Made by a program: the position numbers and the translations under genes. Shown here one piece after another: positions 1 to 8,614 of a stretch of 64,000 nt of DNA. Each line of letters starts with the position of its first letter. Position 1 is the stretch's first letter. Under the pieces are notes generated by a model. It saw nothing but the letters and a program-made list of their open reading frames with translations. It made no database searches and had not been told where the DNA came from. The stretch covers positions 1 through 64,000 of the forward strand of contig JAHFCO010000004.1 of assembly GCA_023249475.1 (NCBI GenBank). Reading direction: 5' to 3'. The stretch is from Bacillota bacterium (GTDB taxonomy: Bacteria; Bacillota_I; Bacilli_A; Erysipelotrichales; Erysipelotrichaceae).

Positions 1-27
1 TCAGATAAAAAAGACACAACGACGAAG

Positions 28-60
28 AAAAAAGAGAAGGATTTTTGAGTCTCCTTCTCT
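28..60 (-). terminator. Rho-independent terminator after tRNA-Ala
   Basis: A 9-bp perfect stem (33-41 with 52-60) and a 10-base loop are followed, reading the minus strand, by six T residues (28-33). It lies downstream of the tRNA on the same strand and probably ends that transcript. A second small hairpin (CACTCTA/TAGAGTG, 102-118) lies between the two; it has no T-run in the minus direction. Confidence 0.7.
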
Positions 61-129
61 TTCACCCACACTGAATTTTATAGCGTGCTTTTCCTAAACC
101 ACACTCTATCTTAGAGTGCTCTTTTGATT

Positions 130-205
130 TGGTGGAGATTAGGGGATTCGAACCCCTGACCCCTTGATTGCGAACCAAGTGCTCTACCAGCTGAGCTAAA
201 CCCCC
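130..205 (-). tRNA. tRNA-Ala (anticodon CGC)
   Basis: The reverse complement folds into a complete 76-nt cloverleaf. It has a 7-bp acceptor stem, a D-arm GCTC/GAGC, an anticodon stem CTTGG/TCAAG around loop TTCGCAA (anticodon CGC, reads GCG), a T-arm with GGTTCGAATCC and an encoded CCA end. The acceptor stem carries a G3:U70 wobble pair, the classic identity element for alanyl-tRNA synthetase, and the discriminator is A. Both support alanine. CGC anticodons are typical of genomes with moderate GC that use GCG codons freely. Confidence 0.93.
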
Positions 206-266
206 AAAACAAGTGCAAAAGTATTATAGCATACCCCTGCACGACGATTCAACGGGAATCGAATCG

Positions 267-917
267 TCAGATGATGAATTTTAACAGTTCACCGGGATGG
301 TCGACCAAAAAATCCGCCGAATGGTCGATCAACTCCTGCCGATCGCGAAAGCCCCATGTCACCCCGACCGTTTTCAGACCCGCGTTATGTCCCGTCAGCA
401 TGTCGACTTTCGTATCGCCGACATACAGGATTTCATCCGATTTCAGTCTCATCGCGTCGACGCAGCGCAGGGTCAAGGTCGGATCGGGTTTACGGTCGAT
501 CCCTTGGATCTCGCCGCTCACGAACGTGAAGGCGATCTCCTTGAAGTAATGGGCGACGATGCTTTGCGTGTTCGCGTTTTGTTTATTGGAGATGACCCCG
601 ACCTGGATCCCCTTCGCATTCAAGGTATGAAGCATGTCAAGGATACCGTCGTAGGGGGCCGTCTTGTCGAATTGACGCCGGTTGTAGTCTTGTAGAAAAA
701 CCTGGATCACTTCATCGACCAAGGCTTCGGAGGCTTCTTCGTCAAGACAACGTTGAATCAACACCTTCATCCCGTCGCCGATTTTCTGTTTGATGTCCGC
801 CGAAGTGTACCGGGCATGACCGAAACGGTCCATCGCCAAATTCACACTATCGCGCAAATCCTCGATGGTATCCAGCAGCGTCCCGTCCAAATCGAAGATC
901 ATTCCTTTGATGGTCAT
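267..917 (-). CDS. HAD-family phosphatase, phosphoglycolate phosphatase-like
   Basis: This 216-residue haloacid dehalogenase-like hydrolase starts at MTIKGMIFDLDGTLLDT. Motif I DxDGTL is near residue 8, motif II is the 'GVISNK' segment, and the C-terminal 'ILYVGDTKVDM' is motif IV. The size and helical cap match Gph/PpaX-type phosphatases, which hydrolyse small phosphoesters such as 2-phosphoglycolate. The start was set at 917 because AGGAGG lies 6-7 bases upstream; an upstream in-frame extension to 992 would run into the preceding dioxygenase gene. The substrate cannot be told from sequence. Confidence 0.85.
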   Translation of the reverse strand: MTIKGMIFDLDGTLLDTIEDLRDSVNLAMDRFGHARYTSADIKQKIGDGMKVLIQRCLDEEASEALVDEVIQVFLQDYNRRQFDKTAPYDGILDMLHTLNAKGIQVGVISNKQNANTQSIVAHYFKEIAFTFVSGEIQGIDRKPDPTLTLRCVDAMRLKSDEILYVGDTKVDMLTGHNAGLKTVGVTWGFRDRQELIDHSADFLVDHPGELLKFII

Positions 918-969
918 AGTGCATCCTCCTACCGTTTTAGGATAAAAGGCGCAAGGAAGAAAGTCAAGG

Positions 970-1740
970 TTAATCGAAGCGCCAGACGTCATAACTCAGG
1001 GATCCCATCTGGATCTCGCTGTAGGTCAAGATCGGGGTCGAACCCTTGGTTGCGCTTGCGGCCAGTATCAGCAAGGGGGCGAAATGTTCGGGACGCGGGA
1101 CGGCATCAAGTGCGTGGGGTCCATCTTTCCATGCGGCGAGGCGCTTGAAGTCGAGGGACTTCACGGCGTCGTTGATCCAATCGTGGAAGGCTTTGGCCCA
1201 CGGGGCGATCGGTGCGTCGTCACGCCAATCGATGCGGCGCAGATTATGCAAGGTAACCCCGCTGCCGATGACCAGGATGTCTTCTTCCTTCAGCGTACGG
1301 AGGGTCTCGCCGATCTTGAACCATTGGGAAGCGTCGAGAAAGGGATTGACGGATAGCGTGACCAAGGGGATGTCGGCATGAGGGTACATGAGATGAAGGA
1401 TCGTCCACACACCGTGGTCGATCCCGCGGTCGGGGTCGGCTTGCGCATCGATCCCGGCGGATTGAAATCGATCCAGGATGCGCTGCGCCACGATCTTGTC
1501 CCCTTTCGCGGGATACACGATCTGACTCAGTTCACGGGGGAACCCGCCGAAGTCGTAGATCATGCGATAGTCCGTTGCCGTGCCGACCCGTTGGATCGAA
1601 CTTTCATAGTGCGCCGAAACCATCACGATGGCTTTGGGCTTCGGTAGATCGTGTGCGAGTTGTTTGAGATAGCGCGTATAGGCCGTGTCCTCCAAGGCGA
1701 TCATCGGGGAACCATGGCTGATAAAGAGAGATGGTAACAT
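970..1740 (-). CDS. Class III extradiol ring-cleavage dioxygenase, DODA/YgiD type
   Basis: This 256-residue protein of the LigB superfamily resembles 4,5-DOPA dioxygenase (YgiD). The N-terminal FISHGSP supplies the first metal-binding His, MVSAHYE (about residue 40) the second, and 'DHGVWTILHLMYPHADIP' and 'GSGVTLHNLR' carry further conserved His positions. These bind Fe(II) or Zn in the family. The start has GGAGG about 8 bases upstream. A TATAAT-like -10 (1764-1769, minus strand) lies about 20 bases above the ribosome site, so the gene probably starts a transcript that may read into the HAD gene at 917. The physiological catechol substrate is unknown. Confidence 0.85.
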   Translation of the reverse strand: MLPSLFISHGSPMIALEDTAYTRYLKQLAHDLPKPKAIVMVSAHYESSIQRVGTATDYRMIYDFGGFPRELSQIVYPAKGDKIVAQRILDRFQSAGIDAQADPDRGIDHGVWTILHLMYPHADIPLVTLSVNPFLDASQWFKIGETLRTLKEEDILVIGSGVTLHNLRRIDWRDDAPIAPWAKAFHDWINDAVKSLDFKRLAAWKDGPHALDAVPRPEHFAPLLILAASATKGSTPILTYSEIQMGSLSYDVWRFD

Positions 1741-1807
1741 TTTGTAAGTACCTCCATACCCCTATTATACCCAAGCGAAAGAATAACGCATCGAATATGC
1801 CCAACAG

Positions 1808-1826
1808 AAAAGCCCCCGAAGGGGCT
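1808..1826 (-). terminator. Terminator downstream of tldE-like gene
   Basis: AGCCCC/GGGGCT stem closed by a CGAA/TTCG tetraloop and followed on the minus strand by four T residues, just beyond the 1842 stop codon. Confidence 0.75.
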
Positions 1827-1841
1827 AAGGATGAAAATGAT

Positions 1842-3122
1842 TTATGCTGCTTTGATGCCGGAAACGACGACGTCCGCGATGCGGATTTTCAAGGGACCGC
1901 TGAAACGGTCGATGTCCTGGCGTTCGACGGAGAGTTCGATGTTTCGGTGGAGTTCCAAGAGGTTCCCGTTGATCGATCCCCCGCTGATGGCGGTTTTCAC
2001 ACCGTCTTTGATGAGATAGCCTAAGCGGATTTCGCCACCGAAATCCCCGCTGGTTTCATCCACGACGAAGGAGGAGAAATCCAGCACTTCGATCGCGTTA
2101 CTACGTTCGATCTCGGATAATGATTTGCTTCCGCTGGCCACGTCCATGTTTTTAAGGTTCCCCGTGATCGGGACATCCAGGTATTGGCAATATCTCGATT
2201 CACCCCAGATCGTCGTAAACACGCCCTGGTCAAGGATCTTCACCGGTTTCAATAATACCCCGTCTTCGTCGATGGGGGCGTTGGCACAGGAAGCGACAAG
2301 CCGGTCCGTCATCGTGAAGCTGACCTTATCCCCGACGGCGTTTTCCTGGACGTTTTGTCCTTGGGTGAAGGTCGACGCCTTGTTGAAGATCGAATTCGCG
2401 TTGGTCGCGCTACGATAGATACCAAACAATTCTTTTACGTTTTCCCCGCCGAGAATCAAATCGGCTTTCTTGAGGTCGGGGGTCGGCATCGCCGAAGCGC
2501 GGTCACGCGCTTCCCTGAAGACCTCTTCGTAACGGATCTCCATCTGTCGGGGATCGAAGGAAGCGAAGCGCCATTCGCGCATCAGTTCGATTTCCTTCTC
2601 CCCGTCGTTGGCGTTGACGATCATCTCCAAAAACGCATCGTTGACGCCGTAGGTGACATCGGTTTGGTTGGAGTTGACGAAACGGATGGCGTGGGTGTTG
2701 GTGAAGACTTCGAAGCTGTTGATTTCGCCCTGGTATTTCGCTTCCATCGCAAAGGTGAAATCGATGATTTTCTTGCCAAGTTCGATGCGGTCGACGGTTT
2801 CAAGCAAAGGCGTCGCCTCCGCTTTTTCAGGTAAGACATAGGCCTGGTTTTCGATCAGTTTCGCGGATGCGACCGCGTCGCCGATCAACGTTTTCAAGTC
2901 TTCTTCGGTATGCGAAGGATAGGCGATGAATTCCGCATGCCCCCGCTTTCCGTCATGGTCGACATACACCTTGACGAAACCGTATTTGACGCTCTTGCGG
3001 CGGCTTTGGTCGAGTTTGTGGCGGATATAGAACCATTCGGCGCTGTCGGTTTGTCTGAACTGGACGCTGAATTCATGAATCTGCGGCGTCGTGCGCAGTA
3101 AATGCAACAGGATGTCTTCCAT
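1842..3122 (-). CDS. TldE/PmbA-family metalloprotease subunit
   Basis: This 426-residue protein of the TldD/PmbA (U62) family begins MEDILLHLLRTT. It shows the C-terminal family signature 'SGSINGNLLELHRNIELSVERQDIDRFSGPLKIRIADVVVSG', close to the PmbA C-terminus. It lacks the HExxxH motif, as expected for the non-catalytic TldE partner of a TldD/TldE heterodimer that trims unfolded or modified peptides. The ATG overlaps the TAA of the upstream tldD by one base (TAATG), so the two are translationally coupled. Shorter and more divergent than E. coli PmbA (about 450 residues). Confidence 0.86.
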   Translation of the reverse strand: MEDILLHLLRTTPQIHEFSVQFRQTDSAEWFYIRHKLDQSRRKSVKYGFVKVYVDHDGKRGHAEFIAYPSHTEEDLKTLIGDAVASAKLIENQAYVLPEKAEATPLLETVDRIELGKKIIDFTFAMEAKYQGEINSFEVFTNTHAIRFVNSNQTDVTYGVNDAFLEMIVNANDGEKEIELMREWRFASFDPRQMEIRYEEVFREARDRASAMPTPDLKKADLILGGENVKELFGIYRSATNANSIFNKASTFTQGQNVQENAVGDKVSFTMTDRLVASCANAPIDEDGVLLKPVKILDQGVFTTIWGESRYCQYLDVPITGNLKNMDVASGSKSLSEIERSNAIEVLDFSSFVVDETSGDFGGEIRLGYLIKDGVKTAISGGSINGNLLELHRNIELSVERQDIDRFSGPLKIRIADVVVSGIKAA

Positions 3123-4537
3123 TAGCCCAACCTCGCTTTCGCTTTGATATACGTCCCGCCGTCGGCGGTCTTTACATATTCCTTGTGTCCTTTACCGCAG
3201 AACCCGGCGCCGAACATGTCGAAGTCGTCGCTTACGGCGTCGATGGATTTGAGGAGGTCGACCACGTGGCCCGTCAGGATGACCGGTCCGTAGACTTTCC
3301 CGGTCTTCTTCCCGTCGACGATTTCATAGGCTCGGGACAAAACGCATTGGATGCCCCAGTTCTTGGGGTCTTCCATCCCGCTTTCCATCCCGTCCAGCAG
3401 ATAGCCGAACTTGATCGAGGCGATCATGTCGTCCAAGCGGTCAATCCCTGCGGAGAAGTAGGTGTTGGTCATGCGCGTGTAGACTTTGCGCTCGAAGGAT
3501 TCGCGCTTCCCGTTGCCGGTCGGAAGGATGCCTAAGCGCGAGGCGGACAAGGCGTCGGCGATCCCCGTCTTCAGAATCCCGTTGTCGATGACGATCGTAT
3601 CCCCGGCCAACACGCCTTCATCGTCGAAAGCGAAACTGGAAACGTTCTTGGGTCCCAGCGCCCCTTCATGCATGGTGACTTTCGCCGAAGCGACCGGCTT
3701 GTCGATGTAGGACATCGCCAAGGCACGCTCTTTCACGAACATATCCATCTCGACCCCGTGGCCGAAGGCTTCATGCGCGATCAAGCCGGTGATTTCCGGT
3801 GTGCAGATGACTTCGTATTCCCCCGGTTCGATCGGTTTCGCCTGCAACACGTCGTCGACCTGGCTCAAGATCACGGGGACTTTGGTTTCCAATTCTTCCA
3901 AGATCTCGGCGCCCTTTTGTCCGGAAACGCTGGTGAACGCCATTTTGACGCCCTTTTCCCCGACCGCGACACCGACCAGATAACCCTGCGACCACGGATA
4001 GGCTTGGTAAAGGTCCTTGTTTTTCGAAATGAACAGCTTGTGGACGGTGACTTCGCCCATGGCCGCGATCGCATTGACGATCCGGCCGTCCTTGGCTTGG
4101 ACTTCCTTCACCAATTCCTGAAGTCGCTTCAACTTATCCTCCATCGATACGGATGCGAAAGGAACCAAGGGCTCGACGATGAAATCACCCGTTTGTTTCT
4201 CTTCAGCAAGATGCGCACTGAACGTTTCGACTTTGTTTTCACTCAACCAGTCGAATTGCGCATCCAGCGCGGACTTCAGTTGAGCCGCCAACGCCGTCGC
4301 ATCGACGGGCAGTTGATTGAGCGAAACTTCGACGACGCTTCCGGAGCGGATCGCCCGGGCGACGATCCCCCGCTCGCACATGAAGTCGCGCAGTTCGCTG
4401 CTTCTAGAGCGGATCTGATACATTTTCCCGACGGTATCACTGGCCAACACCGAAAGATAATCATAGTCATCGGACAAGAGTCGGACCGCTTCTTTGATGA
4501 GCGGCCGCCATAAAATGAGTATGGATGGTTTTTGCAT
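3122..4537 (-). CDS. tldD: TldD-family metalloprotease, catalytic subunit
   Basis: This 471-residue protein has the zinc motif HEAFGHG (HExxxH) in 'ITGLIAHEAFGHGVEMDMF' near residue 255, and the conserved C-terminal region 'VKTADGGTYIKAKARLG'. With the following TldE-like gene it forms the TldD/TldE pair known to cleave flexible peptides, including ribosomally made antimicrobial precursors and the CcdA antitoxin. The start was set at ATG 4537 behind AAGGAAG; a TTG five codons earlier sits inside that ribosome site and was rejected. The gene is divergent from cutC, with 73 bases between the two starts to hold both promoters. Confidence 0.9.
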   Translation of the reverse strand: MQKPSILILWRPLIKEAVRLLSDDYDYLSVLASDTVGKMYQIRSRSSELRDFMCERGIVARAIRSGSVVEVSLNQLPVDATALAAQLKSALDAQFDWLSENKVETFSAHLAEEKQTGDFIVEPLVPFASVSMEDKLKRLQELVKEVQAKDGRIVNAIAAMGEVTVHKLFISKNKDLYQAYPWSQGYLVGVAVGEKGVKMAFTSVSGQKGAEILEELETKVPVILSQVDDVLQAKPIEPGEYEVICTPEITGLIAHEAFGHGVEMDMFVKERALAMSYIDKPVASAKVTMHEGALGPKNVSSFAFDDEGVLAGDTIVIDNGILKTGIADALSASRLGILPTGNGKRESFERKVYTRMTNTYFSAGIDRLDDMIASIKFGYLLDGMESGMEDPKNWGIQCVLSRAYEIVDGKKTGKVYGPVILTGHVVDLLKSIDAVSDDFDMFGAGFCGKGHKEYVKTADGGTYIKAKARLG

Positions 4538-4610
4538 GGTACTTCCTTTCAAAGCACGGGCATTCCCCGTTGGTTTTATGATAAACTTGTTTCATAAGGA
4601 GTACAAGACC

Positions 4611-5327
4611 ATGGAACGAATTCGGATTGAAGTTTGTATCGGAAGTCTCGAAGATCTTAAAAACGCGATATCGCAGGATATCGACCGGATCGAATTGAAC
4701 CAAGCCTTGGAACTCGGAGGGCTGACGCCCTCCCGCGCCTTGTTTCTCGCGGCGCGCAGGATGACGGAGAAAGAATTGGTCGTCATGGTGCGACCCCGCA
4801 ACGGGTTCGCACCCTATGGTGAAGAGGAGTTCGAAATGATGCTTGAGGAAGCGAAGTATTTCGACGAACTCGGTGCCGACGGGATCGTGTTCGGGTGTCT
4901 GAACGAAGATCGAAACATCGATATGGACCAGACGCGACGGATGGTCGAATCGTTGAAGAAGGCGATGCCGATCTTCCACAAGGCGTTCGATTTGTGCCCG
5001 GATTTGGACAAGGCATCGCGCGAATTGATCGTGTGCGGCGTGAAACGCGTCTTGACGTCTGGCGGAAAGCATCCCAAAGAATTGAAAGATGGCGCGATGG
5101 TCATCGGGCAACTGGTGGATCGCTATGGGAAACAACTCGAGTTCTTGCCTGGCGGCGGCGTCGACGAAGAGAATCTCTTGGAGGTATTACGCCTAAGCGC
5201 ATCGAACCAGATCCATATGAGCGCGAAGCGGATCCTCCATGACCCCTTCAGTCAGGAACTCCGCATGGTCACCGATCCAATCCGACTGGCCGACTTGTGT
5301 CGAAGGGTCAGAAGCACGGAAAAATAA
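4611..5327 (+). CDS. cutC: CutC family protein (copper homeostasis)
   Basis: This 238-residue TIM-barrel protein of the CutC family starts MERIRIEVCIGS. It carries the diagnostic 'DRIELNQALELGGLTPS' (about residues 23-37), 'GADGIVFGCLNEDRNID', 'FHKAFDLCPD' and 'VLTSGG'. CutC was named for copper tolerance, but a direct enzymatic role has not been firmly shown. AAGGAG (4596-4601) lies 9 bases before the ATG; the longer open frame back to 4494 overlaps the divergent tldD start and was rejected. The HAD gene follows 37 bases downstream on the same strand. Confidence 0.88.
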   Translation: MERIRIEVCIGSLEDLKNAISQDIDRIELNQALELGGLTPSRALFLAARRMTEKELVVMVRPRNGFAPYGEEEFEMMLEEAKYFDELGADGIVFGCLNEDRNIDMDQTRRMVESLKKAMPIFHKAFDLCPDLDKASRELIVCGVKRVLTSGGKHPKELKDGAMVIGQLVDRYGKQLEFLPGGGVDEENLLEVLRLSASNQIHMSAKRILHDPFSQELRMVTDPIRLADLCRRVRSTEK

Positions 5328-5364
5328 GATCACAAACGAATCATCAATGAAAGTGGAGAAACTT

Positions 5365-6168
5365 ATGACAGACATCAAACTGATCATCTTCGATATCGAC
5401 GGGACCCTGATCAAGGTCGGACGGCATCGCATCGAACCTTCCGCGGTCGAAGCGATCCGCGCCATCAAAGCCAAAGGCATCAAAGTCCTCATCGCCACCG
5501 GACGCACCCTCTATTTCGTCAACCCCCATGTCCGCGAAGTGGTCGACAGCGACTATTACGTCACCGTCAACGGCCATTGCCTGATGGACCGCGAAGGCAA
5601 GATCCTGGTCCGCCAAGATCTTCCAATCGAAGCGGTGAAGCGCATGCATGCTTTCTGCGTCGAACACGACATCGCCTTGGGCATGAAATGCAGCGACGCG
5701 ATCTACGTGACGCACAATTTCAAACGCTACTATGAAACCTATTCCGAAGGCAAGGATGTGCGTTCGATCATCCTGGACGACACCATCCATGCGGATCATT
5801 ATCTGAACGTGGAAGCCCCGATGGGGCTCTTCCTGATCGGGAATCTTGAAGTACTGAAGGAAAACGCGGCGCTTTTCCCCGAATTCACTTTCAGCCCGGC
5901 GAAACCGGGGTGCATGGACGCCTATGGGCACGACGTCAACAAAACGAAAATCATCGAGGAAGTCCTCCACCGTCACAACATCCCGTGGGAACAAGTCATG
6001 GCCTTCGGGGACGGGGAGAACGATAAAGAGATGCTTCGGAAAGCCGGTTACGGGATTGCGATGGGCAACGCGAAACCCGGCGTTCAGAAATACGCGGACT
6101 TCGTGACGAAAGAAGTCGACGAAGGCGGCATCGTCCATGCCTTGAAACATTATCGGATCCTCGAATAA
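5365..6168 (+). CDS. Cof-type HAD hydrolase
   Basis: This 267-residue protein starts MTDIKLIIFDIDGTL. Motif I DIDGTL, motif II 'VLIATGRT', a C2-type cap, and the C-terminal 'VMAFGDGENDKEMLRKAGYGIAMGNAKPGVQKYADFVT' are the full Cof/YidA-like signature. Such enzymes dephosphorylate sugar phosphates or nucleotides. GGAG 6 bases upstream favours ATG 5365; an in-frame ATG at 5347 has no ribosome site. Probably cotranscribed with cutC and ended by the terminator that follows. Confidence 0.88.
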   Translation: MTDIKLIIFDIDGTLIKVGRHRIEPSAVEAIRAIKAKGIKVLIATGRTLYFVNPHVREVVDSDYYVTVNGHCLMDREGKILVRQDLPIEAVKRMHAFCVEHDIALGMKCSDAIYVTHNFKRYYETYSEGKDVRSIILDDTIHADHYLNVEAPMGLFLIGNLEVLKENAALFPEFTFSPAKPGCMDAYGHDVNKTKIIEEVLHRHNIPWEQVMAFGDGENDKEMLRKAGYGIAMGNAKPGVQKYADFVTKEVDEGGIVHALKHYRILE

Positions 6169-6195
6169 AAAACCTTGGACGAATCCAAGGTTTTT
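6167..6195. terminator. Bidirectional terminator
   Basis: Perfect 12-bp stem (AAAAACCTTGGA paired with TCCAAGGTTTTT) around a CGAA loop, with A/T tracts on both sides. It sits between the convergent Cof hydrolase and rlmD stops and can serve both. Confidence 0.88.
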
Positions 6196-6196
6196 C

Positions 6197-7510
6197 TTAC
6201 TTTTTCAGCCGCAGGGAGACGACCGTCTCCAGCAAAGGCGTATGGGTGAACAATTCGAAGGGTGTGATTTCCTCGATCACGTAATAGTCGCGCAAGACTT
6301 TCAAATTCTTCGCCAGCGTCGACGGGTTGCATGAAACATAGATCAGATGCGGGATCTTGCTTTTCACGATCGTCCCCAACATCGGATCGTCCAACCCGCT
6401 GCGCGGAGGATCCACCACCAGGACATCGATGGACTTCGTCTTCGAAAGGTGGGTGAGTTCCTCTGCGGCGTCGCCGCTGACGAACCTCACGTTCTTGATT
6501 TTATTCAAACTCGCGTTTTCCGTGGCGTTCTTGACGGCTGCGTCGATCGATTCGATCCCGACCACTTCTTCCGCCTTCGCACTGATCATCAAGGTCATCG
6601 CCCCGACGCCGCAATAGGCTTCGACGACGAACTTCGAGGGTTTGATGAGAGAGACGACTTTTTCATAGAGTTTCTCGGCTTGGACAAGATTCAACTGGAA
6701 GAAGGACATCGGGGAAAGCCGAAAGGTCAACCCGGCCATCTTCACTTCCAGCGTCTTGGCCTTGGCGAGATGGGTCACACCCGATCCGAAGATCTCATGG
6801 GTGTGCTTGTCGGTATTCACGCTTTGATAAAAAGAGTTGATTTCTTCGATCTCACTGAGTTCCGCGATGCATTCGGGCGAGAACTTGTCTTTCCCGGTCA
6901 CCAGGGTGCATTGGTAGACCCCGTTGAACCCGCGCAGGACGATGAAACGGATCCCTTCCCATTTTCTCTCGTCGAATTCCTTGAATTTGTATTTGGTCAA
7001 CACATCGAGGACTTTCGCACGTAAAACATCCAACCCTTCATCGTGGACCAGACAACGCGAAACCGGCACGAAATGATTGGATTGCGGACGATACATCCCG
7101 CTCACCAATTTCCCGTCCAACATCCGCACCGGCAATTTGCATTGATTACGGTAAGAGGTCGGGTTGGGGTTGACGACCATCGGTTGAATTACCTTGAAGT
7201 CGAATTTTCCCGAATATTTCAATAACGCTTCCTTCAGAAGCATTTCTTTGAGTTCGATCTGATAGCTTTGGTCGACGTGCATCATTGCGCATCCCCCGCA
7301 ACGGTGTTGCACGGGACAGGGCGGTGAAATCCGCTTGGGGCTTTTGATGAGGATTTCCTTCACTTCGGCGATATTGTATCGCTCGAAGCGTTTGACGACG
7401 TCGACTTCCGCGGTTTCCTGCGGTAAGGCGGACGAAACAAAGGTCGGGATCCTGTCGATGTACCCGATGCCTTCGCCGTTGATGCCGATCTTTTCGATTT
7501 TAATTTTCAT
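6197..7510 (-). CDS. rlmD: 23S rRNA (uracil-C5)-methyltransferase, RlmD/RlmCD type
   Basis: This 437-residue TrmA/RumA-family enzyme has an N-terminal TRAM domain (residues 1-55) and an iron-sulfur cysteine cluster 'CPVQHRCGGC' (about 65-75). The SAM domain contains 'VVEAYCGVGAMTL', and the catalytic region has 'VVDPPRSGLD' and 'YVSCNPSTLAKNL' with the nucleophilic Cys. It makes m5U in 23S rRNA; the exact position (1939, 747 or both) cannot be read from sequence, and a tRNA TrmFO-like substrate is less likely. The start has an AAGAAGG site 8 bases upstream. Confidence 0.88.
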   Translation of the reverse strand: MKIKIEKIGINGEGIGYIDRIPTFVSSALPQETAEVDVVKRFERYNIAEVKEILIKSPKRISPPCPVQHRCGGCAMMHVDQSYQIELKEMLLKEALLKYSGKFDFKVIQPMVVNPNPTSYRNQCKLPVRMLDGKLVSGMYRPQSNHFVPVSRCLVHDEGLDVLRAKVLDVLTKYKFKEFDERKWEGIRFIVLRGFNGVYQCTLVTGKDKFSPECIAELSEIEEINSFYQSVNTDKHTHEIFGSGVTHLAKAKTLEVKMAGLTFRLSPMSFFQLNLVQAEKLYEKVVSLIKPSKFVVEAYCGVGAMTLMISAKAEEVVGIESIDAAVKNATENASLNKIKNVRFVSGDAAEELTHLSKTKSIDVLVVDPPRSGLDDPMLGTIVKSKIPHLIYVSCNPSTLAKNLKVLRDYYVIEEITPFELFTHTPLLETVVSLRLKK

Positions 7511-7540
7511 GGTGTGTACCTTCTTTCTACATCATACAAC

Positions 7541-7565
7541 AAAAAAGTCCGTTTGGGACTTTTTA
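7541..7565 (-). terminator. Terminator of the pyrophosphatase-like gene
   Basis: AAAAAAGTCC/GGGACTTTTT hairpin with a GTTT loop directly past the stop at 7563. The run of T on the minus strand makes it a Rho-independent terminator; it also insulates rlmD. Confidence 0.82.
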
Positions 7566-7955
7566 CAAATCACTGTTTCCCCAGGCAGGGATTTCAAGTC
7601 CGCGTCTCACAAGAATCGTTTTCTGGAAGTCCGTCTGATTCAAGAAACGCAAAATCATGTCTTCTTCGGCCGGCGTGCATCCGACCAACAGTTTCACTTC
7701 GATGTCTTTTTTCAAAATGTCGACGGCGATGACCAAGGTGCTGATGAAACTCACCGACTTCGATCCTTTATACACATCGATGCCTTCTTGTCCCGCGTTG
7801 AGTGTGTCATGAAGATAGCCATAATCCACCGGATAAACAAGGTTACTGTATTGTGGGTGAACCGTTCCGGCCGGTCTGGAAATGATACATTTCGACGAGA
7901 AGAACAAGGTATCGATTTTCTGCCAGAAATAAGCGTTGTTTTCCAAATTCGTCAT
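7563..7955 (-). CDS. Small inorganic pyrophosphatase-like protein
   Basis: A 130-residue protein whose middle, 'ISRPAGTVHPQYSNLVYPVDYGYLHDT' followed by 'GIDVYKG', matches the N-terminal core of family I soluble inorganic pyrophosphatases (the RP.G..HP.YPN..YP.NYGY segment). It is shorter than true PPases (about 175 residues) and lacks the acidic DxDPxD cluster that binds the catalytic metals; only a single Asp remains in 'GIDVY'. Such mini-PPase homologues are common in Firmicutes and their activity is uncertain. A good promoter lies just upstream. Confidence 0.65.
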   Translation of the reverse strand: MTNLENNAYFWQKIDTLFFSSKCIISRPAGTVHPQYSNLVYPVDYGYLHDTLNAGQEGIDVYKGSKSVSFISTLVIAVDILKKDIEVKLLVGCTPAEEDMILRFLNQTDFQKTILVRRGLEIPAWGNSDL

Positions 7956-7980
7956 AGAAATACCTCACCTTTTCCATCCT

Positions 7981-8009
7981 ATTGTACATTGAATCGGAGT
8001 TTCTGTAAA
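7981..8009 (-). promoter_or_regulatory. Sigma-A promoter of the pyrophosphatase-like gene
   Basis: Minus-strand -35 TTTACA (8004-8009), 17-base spacer and -10 TACAAT (7981-7986), 26 bases above the start codon. Confidence 0.65.
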
Positions 8010-8053
8010 TAGCGAGACAATTTTTGCATGTGTGAAAAATCTTGCGATTATTT

Positions 8054-8614
8054 TCAACGCAACGGTCGAAGCTTGACTCCTAGGGTTTGGGCGAATTCGA
8101 CAGGGTCGTAGACTTCGCAACACCCCATCGCATTGAGCACAAGCAAGGCGGCGCCGCGGGCGTCGCTGAGGACGTCGTGATGGTTCAAGGGGATTTCAAG
8201 CGCACCGCAGACCGTGTTCAGTTTATGGTTTTCAAGGCGCGGATAACACCGTCGCGCGACCTCCACCGTGTCGAGGACCAATACGTTGGGAAAATCGATG
8301 AGATACAGATCGATCAGGCTTCGCAGGACACCCATGTCGAAGGGGGCGTTGTGCGCGGCTAAAATCGCATCGTCCATCCACGGGATGAGTTCCTGCGCCA
8401 CGGTCTCGAAGTTGGGCGCCTCTTCGACCATCTCGGGCGTTATCCCATGGATCGAGATGTTGAAGGGGTCGAAATAACCGTACAATCGATGGGGTTTGAT
8501 GAGATGGACGGCTTCGTGGATCAACTCGCCGTCTTGAAAGACCACGATTCCCACGCTGCAGGCGCTCTGGTTGTATTTGTTCGCGGTTTCAAAATCAATG
8601 ACCGTCAAGCGCAT
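8054..8614 (-). CDS. DnaQ-like 3'-5' exonuclease
   Basis: A 186-residue DEDDh exonuclease starting MRLTVIDFETANKY. The four acidic residues and His are seen in 'VIDFETAN' (D, E), 'AAHNAPFDMGVL' (D) and 'HHDVLSDARGAALL' (H, D). It resembles free-standing epsilon-like or YprB/PolC-proofreading exonucleases acting on DNA or RNA ends. The start at 8614 has GGAGG 5 bases upstream and overlaps the 3' end of the P-type ATPase gene by 20 bases, so it is probably the last gene of the arsR-ATPase operon. The longer open frame to 8668 lies wholly inside the ATPase gene and was rejected. Confidence 0.84.
   Translation of the reverse strand: MRLTVIDFETANKYNQSACSVGIVVFQDGELIHEAVHLIKPHRLYGYFDPFNISIHGITPEMVEEAPNFETVAQELIPWMDDAILAAHNAPFDMGVLRSLIDLYLIDFPNVLVLDTVEVARRCYPRLENHKLNTVCGALEIPLNHHDVLSDARGAALLVLNAMGCCEVYDPVEFAQTLGVKLRPLR

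Noticed and set aside
3668-4513. A long open frame of 281 codons on the strand opposite tldD
   Set aside because: It mirrors the tldD gene, has biased composition (rich in Asp, Arg, Phe) and no ribosome site; the tldD frame carries the HExxxH motif. Similar mirror frames over speD, speA, speE, hflX, pepV and the AOR gene were rejected for the same reason.
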